From NCBI GenBank assembly GCA_030248195.1, contig JASAND010024236.1, forward strand, positions 1-64,000: a stretch of DNA of 64,000 bases, read 5' to 3'. The position numbers and the translations under genes were made by a program. The notes under the pieces were generated by a model. The model worked only from the letters and a program-made list of their open reading frames with translations, was not told the origin of the DNA and ran no database searches. Below are positions 1-8,821 of the stretch, in pieces; position 1 is the stretch's first letter; each line of letters starts with the position of its first letter. The stretch is from Trissonchulus latispiculum (taxonomy: Eukaryota > Nematoda > Enoplea > Enoplida > Ironidae).

Positions 1-1007
1 TTGCCACATATTAGTATTGGGTTTAGTGTAAAATATTTTAAAGTTTGAAGAATTCCTGTGTAGCGTCGTGTCGGTATCAGAGGTTGGTGTTGTCGGTCCC
101 AGCTCGACATGATACGTACACCAAACTTGTCGCCCTGATCGCTATGCGCAATTGTATTTAAATTTTCCGAAATAGTTTTTGTCATATAGTTCTTTGATAT
201 AAAGCGTGAAATAATCTTTAGACCATTGTATTCTTTTCTGTGCGGTACAATAAAAGTGCAAAAAAATTGGTGTTGTAGTTCTGTACGGTGGAGGTTAACT
301 AACGTCTAATGAACTGTGGTTTTTACCAAATGAACCCAACTTTGCTCCAACTAATACTCCAAGATCTGACTTAACTTATGCAGCAATGACGTGATTTTGG
401 CAATCCCTGCGTTCGCAAGTACTAGATTAGGTATATTATCAATATTGTTGCTTTTATTTCGTGGCATTTCGAAGATGTGAGTCCGTTACTCCAAAGTACT
501 TTGGCAGAATCGGCTGAAACTTTCCGCATTACAGGCCAGTGAGGGTATCAAGATGTGCAGAAAGCTGAGGCCGCTAATCACTCGATTCAGTGTTTAGAAA
601 TGCTAGATTGGTTGATAGTATGTATGGCGATCGCTCCAAAACGCTCTAAGACAGTAGTAAGCGCATACTGAACAAATCGAAAAGCGGATTTCATGTTCGT
701 ATTCAACAGGGTCAAATAACCCCCATAAGTACCTTTTCGGCAAAACGTTTTTTGACCCCATTTTTTTACAGCGCTTAGCTAGCTTTTCAGGCCTAAAAAT
801 GAGGGTTATTTCTTAACGAAAAGTTTGCTAACCACATTAACCAGAAAGCCAGAAGCCCTCGAAACTTACAGACAGCTTGCCCCTACTACTAGCTTAATAT
901 TTGGGAAAAAGCTGTGGTAGGCTAGGGGCTACGCCAATTCTGATTAGATCGCAAACTAGCGCACGGTCACATCGCAACTTTTTGCCAAATTTCAAACTTT
1001 ATGTCCT
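1..1007 (+). mobile_element. TTAA-flanked element, copy A (partial)
   Basis: This matches 14260 to about 15320 in direct orientation and 10331-11330 in inverted orientation. The first end lies outside the window. The far end is missing: the sequence stops at about 1000 and runs into a hAT element. It has no coding capacity that I can see, so it is probably a non-autonomous DNA transposon mobilised by a TTAA-specific (piggyBac-like) transposase. That assignment is inference from the TTAA duplications of copies B and C. Confidence 0.7.
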
Positions 1008-1015
1008 GTCCAAAC

Positions 1016-2215
1016 TAGAGATGAGGACGAGCCGGGATTTTCCGACTCGGCTCGGCTCGGCTCGGGAGAAAATGTCGTCGGCTCGGCTCGGCTCGGCTCG
1101 CGGGCATACCCGGCTCGGCTCGGCTCGGCTCGGAAGAATATTGAAAGTGGGCCGGCTCGGCTCGGCTCGGCTCGCCCAGCTTGAAATTTGAAATTTGACC
1201 GGTTCCACCGAATTGTGGATTTTCTTCCTTGTTTTTGACAAAAGGCCTGAAAACAGCTGTCTAGCTTTCGTGTACCAGTGTGAATCACCACAATTCCATT
1301 TTTACCGAGACACTGCGAGCAGCAGAGTCTACGATTATAAGGTTTAGTGATATTGATATTTGGTAAATGTATATTCTACGAAAGTGGGCCGGGGCCCATT
1401 CATGCTTGTTTTGCTTAAAATTTATTATTTTATTCTATGTATACAATATGGAAAGCAATCAGTGATAAACGCCGAAACAATCACGAGAAAACTTTTTGTT
1501 TTCCGCAGTCTTTTGGAAAGGCATAATCTGATAAATTGCAAAATGCTACAGAACTCAGCAATAAAATTCAGAATTCTTTCACATTATTTTTTCAATTTTA
1601 GAAAATTTCAAATCCTCTAATTGCTCTCTGCCGATCGTAGCCATAATAGTAGTCAACTGTAATTATGCAGAATAATTTTAAACTCTAAATTAATAGTAAG
1701 TACTTCTGGTATATAATCAGCACTTTTACAACCTTTTCTGCTATCTGATAGATTACTACAAAAACCCAAAGCCACAGTAGAAAGACAATGCAAATTTTAA
1801 TTGTAATAGTTTTGAGAATACTAAATATGACACGTTGAAATAACTAAGTAAAAATGTTTCCTTATAACTACACCATACATAGGTTGACTTCAAGCACAGC
1901 CTAACGTTTAAACTAAGTTGGCGTGGAAGGAAGGTATGAATAAAGACAAGGAAAAACGGAAAATTAGACGACAAAGTTGAACACAGAAAACAGAATTCAT
2001 TGAATTAGTTGACTATTTTGTTTGTACAAATTCGGAAGTAATTACAGTGAACTTAAAATTTTTCGATAGGGTCGGCTCGGCTCGGCTCGGCTCGGAGTTT
2101 CAATTCTCCGGCTCGGCTCGGCTCGGCTCGGGACAAATTGTTGCCGGCTCGGCTCGGCGCGGCTCGCGAGCCGAGCCGAGCCGAGCCGAGCCGCGAGCCA
2201 AAATCCTCATCTCTA
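1016..2215 (+). mobile_element. hAT-type non-autonomous element with GGCTC arrays (left copy)
   Basis: The element starts TAGAGATGAGGA and ends TCCTCATCTCTA. Both subterminal regions carry dense arrays of the 5-bp unit GGCTC/GAGCC. It is flanked by gtccaaac (1008-1015) and gtccaaaa (2216-2223), an imperfect 8-bp target duplication. hAT elements are known for 8-bp duplications and subterminal transposase-binding repeats. There is no transposase inside, so it would depend on an autonomous relative. The sequence matches the copy at 8857-10052. Confidence 0.85.
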
Positions 2216-2233
2216 GTCCAAAATTCGACTGAA

Positions 2234-2308
2234 GCACCTGTGACTCAGTTGATAGAACGTTTACGTGCGAAGCATGAGACCCCCAGGTTCGATCCCGCCA
2301 GTTGCCCG
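2234..2308 (+). repeat. tRNA-like sequence (pol III A and B boxes), left arm
   Basis: The stretch has an A-box-like TGACTCAGTTGATAG and a B-box-like GGTTCGATCCC at normal tRNA spacing. The anticodon arm does not fold well, so this is more likely a tRNA pseudogene or a SINE head than a working tRNA. The mirror copy is at 8233-8307. Confidence 0.5.
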
Positions 2309-2594
2309 ATTAATTTCGTTTGCTTGGTGGTGTGCGCTTTTCTTTCATTCTTTGAGTTATGTTTGTAATACTAGCAACCTCACTGTGCTAAATTCAAACT
2401 GCAGTCCAGCGAAGGTAAATAAAAGCTACCACATAACAAGTACAACGCTTTATATATATTTTTAAGAACCACAATAAAAACTAAATTAACAAATAAACTT
2501 ACAACAAAGCACAATTTAGTTAAAATAAAAAGTAATTTTGTTGGAACGTTAATTTTGTAGTAAAATATCTAATCACCGTTTAAAATTATTTCAG

Positions 2595-2790
2595 GTTATG
2601 ATTTCTATATGTCCTGTAGACAAGGATATGTGATCGGTATAGGAATGAGGGAAGTACAAATGATGTTATCGTTAAATTAAAGTGTGCTGATTATCCTGAC
2701 GGCAGGAATCAAATGAACAAGAGACTAGACTCGAAGGAAAGGGGACGAAAGAGTTGTTTACCGAGTAGTACGTATATGCGGGGTTTAAAA
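2595..2790 (+). pseudogene. Exon-like cysteine-rich segment, frameshifted (left arm)
   Basis: A good splice acceptor (ttatttcag) precedes a reading frame that opens GYDFYMSCRQGYVIG. It is the counterpart of the right-arm segment 7769-7946. About 55 bp in, the left copy has lost one base relative to the right copy and the frame breaks. The family is not recognised; the cysteine spacing recalls short extracellular modules such as sushi or chitin-binding type 2, but the match is weak. Confidence 0.35.
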
Positions 2791-3383
2791 TTGACCTTGC
2801 GGTTTAAATACGGTTTAATAAGTTTAAAGTTTAATATGGTTTAAATACGTTTATATACAGGGTTGAAAACTCACCGTTCTGGGAAAATATATGCCCTTGT
2901 TTGATTGCTTTATAATGCATGTGTGATGCTGAAATTCGCCAGTGCATCTCTGTCTTTACCCCGTGGTATAGTGTTTCTGTATTTTGCATAGATATGTAGC
3001 ACAGATAGAGCACATACACGGTTACGTCTACGTCATTGGACTGCAGTTGCAACAAACCGAGTTTAATTCCAGAAAGTATAGGTCTTTTGTTACGCAAGTT
3101 TTTTTCCTTGTGGCCAATAACCCTATCTCTTGGAGCTAAGGTACGATTGGGAGGAGTGCAAAAACTTGTATAATCCAGGGTTGCCCTATAAACAAAAGCT
3201 ACCATAATGTATCCATGATGCTACCAGCAACTCAGCATAATCTAAGGGGGCTGGAACCACAACAAATTTCCGAATAACGTATGCTTGAGACAACCGTTTC
3301 TTTATCAAAATTTAAAATTTAGAATACATATTATGTTTAGTTATGCACAGTGTTCTTCTGTATTACGAAATAATTTTTTGCAG

Positions 3384-3528
3384 CCACGAGTGCGATCCAG
3401 GATACTTCGCGACCGGAGTGTATCTGTACTACGATTGTTACGAAAATGGAAAGTCATTTGGGCTAAAATGTACGAACGGCAATAATCCTTTTGACACAAA
3501 GAATGTTATTGTCAAAGTCTCTAGTAGG
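3384..3528 (+). CDS. Exon-like cysteine-rich segment 2 (left arm)
   Basis: A polypyrimidine tract and acceptor (ttttttgcag) precede a frame reading HECDPGYFATGVYLYYDC, then YENGKSFGLKC. A donor-like GTAAAG follows at 3529. The pattern of an early Cys, PGYF, an aromatic pair, then Cys and LKC suggests a small secreted module, possibly chitin-binding type 2-like. No catalytic motif is present. It may be a captured host-gene exon, since an identical copy sits in the opposite arm at 7010-7154. Confidence 0.35.
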
Positions 3529-4597
3529 GTAAAGACATTAACAGGTGACCCTTATAAAAACTTCATTTTTTTGGCAACATAAAAAATGGCTTTTCGATCG
3601 GAATCTTACTGACATGTGACATCTGCTATGCCTGATGATAATTTTAGTAAAGTCTGGCTGCATTTATATTGTCTACGCCAGAGAACTTTGCACAGTCTTA
3701 TCGGGTGGGCAAACACAGACTTAAACTCCACTTGAACAAAGTTGCAATAATGTGATGTTCAGACTTGAGTTTATTATAAACGTTTGATCTAATATGTTAC
3801 CAATGATAAGAATTTGAGGATACATGTTGACTCATCTAGTCTCATAATTTTTAAGATTAAACGGATTAGATTAAAATTAATCCACATTAAAAAATAGCTA
3901 GCGAGATTAAACGGATTAATCTTTAATCCGACAAGTTAGTTAGTTAGTTAATCAGTTAGTCAAAAAGAAGAAATTATAAGTGAGACCAAAATATGTGAGT
4001 ATTCATAGCTTTACACAAAGCGTTATACAACTTAATTTTTTCCCATAGTGCCACACACCAGAGCGATGAGGAGTAGTGCCATGTCAATTTTGTACTGGGT
4101 CCACGGCATGGCACTGAATAATTGCATATCGCAGTTACCCAAGGCGTAGGCAAGGCTACTGCGGGAGCAGAAGTGGCCACGCTGCTACGATCGCATCGTG
4201 GACACCCGTTAGCACCATTCAAAGGGGTCTCCCCCCTTGAGCGGCCAACTCCTTGAAAATCTCGGATAAGTTCAAATACAATTAGGGGGATGAGCTTTGG
4301 CACCGCAGTGCCATTCCTCTAATGATCCAATTTCCTGTTGTCTGCCGCCAACAGAGAACTTTGAATGGCAATATTCAAGACTGAAAGTCACATATTGTTT
4401 AATTTAAGTGAGGGATCCGTAGGATCCAAAATTTAATGTTTGCGGCAAATTGGTGCAGATGGTGCATTCTCCCAATCTGATCAGCCTAATGTGTTGCGTA
4501 CGGTACATTATCCGAATAAATTGCATGCTAATGCATCTTTAACCAGATGTAGATTATTTATGATTGCTAATAGTATTAATTAATTGTTTAATAGTCA
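3529..4597. other. Left-arm stretch without a recognised gene
   Basis: This is AT-rich sequence mirrored at 5928-7009. It has short internal repeats near 3860-3960 (rearranged ggattaa/ttaatcc motifs and a ttag run). A 109-codon frame (minus strand 3974-4303) is open in both arms, but it has no family resemblance and the arms are too similar for that to indicate selection. Confidence 0.5.
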
Positions 4598-5020
4598 TGT
4601 AGCAGGCGTGCAAGCAGAGCGTGTTGTCCTGGGCTTCAGGTGAGGTCCAAGAAGCAGTAGTTAACAAAAGCAATTTATTTGTAAACAAGTATTGCAGAGA
4701 AGCGGTACATAGTAGATAGCAAGGCCAGCAAAACAGAGTCAAACACCAGATCAATACTTTCGGCTGAAGGCTCCTCCTTCTTCTGAATTTGTTCATTCCT
4801 TTTATACTAGTTCAGCTTGTGCGTCATTCTTTGCTAGAAATTAGTCTTTGGCTGTATCAATTTATTCACTTTCTTTCAGGCGATTTACTCAGCTTAGCTT
4901 TGGGGATATTCAACAGAGTTTGTTTTCCTATATTTTGCACAAGCAATGACTAATTTCAACAGTCCCGCTATTTCTCAAAAGAGGTTTCTTTTTTTTTATC
5001 TTCCAGTACGTGTTTTTGCA
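4598..5020 (-). mobile_element. Truncated inverted LTR (left arm)
   Basis: This matches the 3' two thirds of the LTR at 5298-5927 in inverted orientation, including the TATA box and the poly(A) signal. The first 200 or so bases of the LTR (5298-5505) are missing at the junction with the spacer. The outer flank (tgact when read outward) equals the flank of the intact LTR, as expected if the locus was copied as an inverted duplication rather than hit by two separate insertions. Confidence 0.75.
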
Positions 5021-5297
5021 TTCACTGTCTTTTTGATGTGTAACTGTACTCCGGTTGCACGCGTTGGCGTCCTTCCAGTTTGACTGTTTGTTCAGATATT
5101 TGTTATTCTTTATGTCGGCTAATTTATCATTTGTTGTTCCTATGCATCTTCCACTGTTGTTGCGTCTCTTTTGGTTTACTACTAGTTCTCGTACGAAGGA
5201 ATGATCTGTTACCTGATCGTATATATTCTACAATTTTTCTACGTCCTGTCCTCAATTTTTGAAATTGGTGGACCAACTTTTTGTAAGAGGGGAGGTG
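5021..5297 (+). mobile_element. 3' internal scrap of LTR retrotransposon with polypurine tract
   Basis: Unique spacer sequence ends in a purine-rich run (aagaggggaggtg, 5285-5297) directly in front of the LTR start TGTGACGGG, the normal arrangement of a polypurine tract and 3' LTR. The rest of the internal region is absent. Confidence 0.65.
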
Positions 5298-5927
5298 TGT
5301 GACGGGTTGCAGAAACAAGCTTTTAAAAGTAAGAAAATAAGTGAGAAAAAGATTAAAGAGAAAAATGAGAAAAACCTGAGACTGAAATGAGAAAAGTTTA
5401 TTTAACAACTAATGGTCCGACCACTGACTTGTATTAATGTTTAGAGTCTGGTTTTTGGTGTAATAATGCGTGAAGTAACTGTAAACTAATGTCTGGCTGA
5501 AAATGTGCAAAAACACGTACTGGAAGATAAAAAAAGAAACCCTTTTGAGAAATAGCGGGACTGTTGAAATTAGTCATTGCTTGTGCAAAATATAGGAAAA
5601 CAAACTCTGTTGAATATCCCAAAGCTAAGCTGAGTAAATCGCCTGAAAGAAAGTGAATAAATTGATACAGCCAAAGACTAATTTCTAGCAAAGAATGACG
5701 CACAAGCTGAACTAGTATAAAAGGAATGAACAAATTCAGAAGAAGGAGGAGCCTTCAGCCGAAAGTATTGATCTGGTGTTTGACTCTGTTTTGCTGGCCT
5801 TGCTATCTACTATGTACCGCTTCTCTGCAATACTTGTTTGCTGTAAATAAATTGCTTTTGTTAACTACTGCTTCTTGGACCTCACCTGAAGCCCAGGACA
5901 ACACGCTCTGCTTGCACGCCTGCTACA
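5298..5927 (+). mobile_element. LTR at the palindrome centre
   Basis: This 630-bp unit begins TGTGAC and ends GCTACA (TG...CA). It contains a TATA box (TATAAAAGG, 5716-5724) and, about 125 bp downstream, an AATAAA signal (5846-5851), which fits a U3-R-U5 layout. It is preceded by a polypurine tract. Clade is unknown because no coding region of this element remains. Confidence 0.75.
5716..5724 (+). promoter_or_regulatory. TATA box of central LTR
   Basis: TATAAAAGG sits in the expected place of an LTR promoter, with an AATAAA site about 125 bp downstream. A mirrored copy is in the left arm near 4797-4805, pointing the other way. Confidence 0.55.
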
Positions 5928-7009
5928 TGACTATTAAACAATTAATTAATACTATTAGCAATCATAAATAATCTACATCTGGTTAAAGATGCATTAGCAC
6001 GCAATTTATTCGGATAATGTACCGTACGCAACACATTAGGCTGATCAGATTGGAAGAATGCACCATCTGCACCAATTTGCCGCAAACATGAAATTTTGGA
6101 TCCTACGGATCCCTCAATTAAATTAAACAATATGTGACTTTCAGTCTTGAATATTGCCATTCAAAGTTCTCTGTTGTCGGCTGACAACAGGAAATTGATC
6201 ATTAGAGGAATGGTACTGCGGTGCCAAAGCTTCATCCCCCCCTAATTGTATTTGAACTTATCCGAGATTTTCAAGGAGTTGGCCGCTCAAGGGGGGAGAC
6301 CCCTTTGAATGGTGCTAACGGGTGTCCACGATGCGATCGTAGCAGCGTGGCCACTTCTGCTCCCGCAGTAGCCTTGCCTACGCCTTGGGTAACTGCGATA
6401 TGCAATTATTCAGTGCCATGCCGTGGACCCAGTACAAAATTGACATGGCACTACTCCTCATCGCTCTGGTGTGTGGCACTATGGGAAAAAATTAAGTTGT
6501 ATAACGCTTTGTGTAAAGCTATGAATACTCACATATTTTGGTCTCACTTATAATTTCTTCTTTTTGACTAACTGATTAACTAACTAACTAACTTGTCGGA
6601 TTAAAAATTAATCCGTTTAATCCTGCTAGCTATTTCTTTAATGTGGATTAATTTTAATCTAATCCGTTTAATCTTAAAAATTAAGTGAGACTAGATGAGT
6701 CAACATGTATCCTCAAATTCTTATCATTGGTAACATATTAGATCAAACGTTTATAATAAACTCAAGTCTGAACATCACATTATTGCAACTTTGTTCAAGT
6801 GGAGTTTAAATGTAAGTCTGTGTTTGCCCACCCGATAAGACTGTGCAAAGTTCTCTGGCGTAGACAATATAAATGCAGCCAGACTTTACTAAAATTATCA
6901 TCAGGCATAGCAGATGTCACATGTCAGTAAGATTCCGGATCGAAAAAGCCATTTTTTATGTTGCCAAAAAAATGAAGTTTTTATAAGGGTCACCTGTTAA
7001 TGTCTTTAC

Positions 7010-7154
7010 CCTACTAGAGACTTTGACAATAACATTCTTTGTGTCAAAAGGATTATTGCCGTTCGTACATTTTAGCCCAAATGACTTTCCATTTTCGTAA
7101 CAATCGTAGTACAGATACACTCCGGTCGCGAAGTATCCTGGATCGCACTCGTGG
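7010..7154 (-). CDS. Exon-like cysteine-rich segment 2 (right arm)
   Basis: This mirrors 3384-3528: acceptor ttttttgcag, the same open frame with cysteines around a PGYF motif, and a GTAAAG donor. The family is not firmly recognised. It is read as an exon because of the splice signals and the cysteine pattern. No start codon or signal peptide can be tied to it. Confidence 0.35.
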
Positions 7155-7768
7155 CTGCAAAAAATTATTTCGTAATACAGAAGAACACTGTGCATAACTA
7201 AACATAATATGTATTCTAAATTTTAAATTTTGATAAAGAAACGGTTGTCTCAAGCATACGTTATTCGGAAATTTGTTGTGGTTCCAGCCCCCTTAGATTA
7301 TGCTGAGTTGCTGGTAGCATCATGGATACATTATGGTAGCTTTTGTTTATAGGGCAACCCTGGATTATACAAGTTTTTGCACTCCTCCCAATCGTACCTT
7401 AGCTCCAAGAGATAGGGTTATTGGCCACAAGGAAAAAACTTGCGTAACAAAAGACTTATACTTTCTGGAATTAAACTCGGTTTGTTGCAACTGCAGTCCA
7501 ATGACGTAGACGTAACCGTAAGTATGTGCTCTATCTGTGCTACATATCTATGCAAAATACAGAAACACTATACCACGGGGTAAAGACAGGAGATGCACTG
7601 GCGAATTTCAGCATCACACATGCATTATAAAGCAATCAAACAAGGGCATATATTTTCCCAGAACGGTGAGTTTTCAACCCTGTATATAAACGTATTTAAA
7701 CCATATTAAACTTTAAACTTATTAAACCGTATTTAAACCGCAAGGTCAATTTTAAACCCCGCATATAC

Positions 7769-7946
7769 GTACTACTCGGTAAACAACTCTTTCGTCCCCT
7801 TTCCTTCGAGTCTAGTCTCTTGTTCATTTGATTCCTGCCGTCAGGATAATCAGCACACTTTAATTTAACGATAACATCATTTGCACTTCCCTCTATTCCT
7901 ATACCGATCACATATCCTTGTCTACAGGACATATAGAAATCATAAC
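7769..7946 (-). CDS. Exon-like cysteine-rich segment 1 (right arm, intact frame)
   Basis: The segment opens after a ttatttcag acceptor. It reads GYDFYMSCRQGYVIG and continues with KLKCADYPDG, and a possible donor GTATATG follows. The frame is intact here and broken by one missing base in the left arm (2595-2790), so only this arm could still encode it. It is about 0.6 kb upstream, in the sense of transcription, of the second exon-like segment, so both could be neighbouring exons of one secreted-protein gene. Function unknown. Confidence 0.4.
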
Positions 7947-8232
7947 CTGAAATAATTTAAACGGTGATTAGATATTTTACTACAAAATTAACGTTCCAAC
8001 AAAATTACTTTTTATTTTAACTAAATTGTGCTTTGTTGTAAGTTTATTTGTTAATTTAGTTTTTATTGTGGTTCTTGCAATATATATAAAGCGTTGTACT
8101 TTGTTAGTGTGGTAGCTTTTATTTACCTTTCAGCTGGACTGCAGTTTGAATTTAGCACAGTGAGGTTGCTAGTATTACAAACATAATCCAAGAATGAAAG
8201 AAAGCGCACACCACCAAGCAAACGAAATTAAT

Positions 8233-8307
8233 CGGGCAACTGGCGGGACTCGAACCTGGGGTCTCATGCTTCGCACGTAAACGTTCTATCAACTGAGTCA
8301 CAGGTGC
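8233..8307 (-). repeat. tRNA-like sequence, right arm
   Basis: This is the mirror of 2234-2308. Its B box is a full consensus match (GGTTCGAGTCC). The anticodon stem is poor, so a tRNA-derived repeat or pseudogene is more likely than a functional tRNA. Confidence 0.5.
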
Positions 8308-8821
8308 TTCAGTCGAATGAGCTTTAGCCGGAATTAGTATTACCAGGAGAACATACAGCTGGAAATCTTAACGTTAAATTGCCTTCGCATTTTCCAAAGG
8401 CCATTCGCACAAATTCACAGAAATTTAATACGAATCTTAGCTTGCGAATGGCGTTCGCGAAATTGTGAATAATCGAAAAAGGGTACACTGTTTCTGGCCA
8501 GGACTGTACAATTACTAATAAGTAATTAGTAATTAGTAATTAAGAGTACTATTACAAATTTAAGTTGTGCCTGCCTGAAGGCTCAACTAGCCTAATTGTT
8601 AACAAGTAGGCCCCGAAAGGGGCATAACTCCTACGTAGACCTTTCAACATCTAATCGCAAATTATCTGTAAAGTCAATCGAAAGACTTCGCATATACAAA
8701 GTTCAGATTCATTTTCCAATTATTCGATGTGTACCAGATGAAAATTAATTACGTTGGTAAAGAAGAACAGGTAAACTATGAAATTGTCAACACTCCTATT
8801 TAAGCATAAGTCACTTCTTGT
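8308..8821. other. Right-arm-only segment
   Basis: About 510 bp, absent from the left arm. It includes a short aattagt repeat (about 8520-8545) and a small hairpin-forming gccccgaaaggggc. No gene seen. Confidence 0.5.

Larger units (their letters stand above)
1..5020 (+). repeat. Left arm of giant imperfect palindrome
   Basis: The sequence from the window edge to about 5020 reappears in inverted order from 5506 to about 11330. Matches run across the whole arm: the LTR piece at the centre, exon-like segments, the tRNA-like sequence, the hAT element and the outer TTAA element. Translated segments in the two arms are nearly identical. The arm is cut by the window start. Compared with the right arm it lacks about 510 bp inside the hAT element (right-arm 8308-8848) and about 280 bp outside it (right-arm 10053-10330). 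Which arm is ancestral cannot be told from sequence alone, apart from the hAT flanks described separately. Confidence 0.9.

Noticed and set aside
901..1291. Open frames rich in Ser-Arg-Ala-Glu-Pro or Ala-Arg-Leu-Gly over the GGCTC arrays (also 2047-2232, 9755-10334)
   Set aside because: The 5-bp repeat has no stop codon in any frame, so the frames are an effect of the array inside the hAT element.
3974..4303. 109-codon frame present in both arms (also 6221-6553)
   Set aside because: No family resemblance, no splice or start context, and the arms are too alike to show selection.
4554..4796. 80-codon frame present in both palindrome arms (also 5726-5971)
   Set aside because: It lies inside LTR sequence downstream of the TATA box; conservation between arms reflects recent duplication only.
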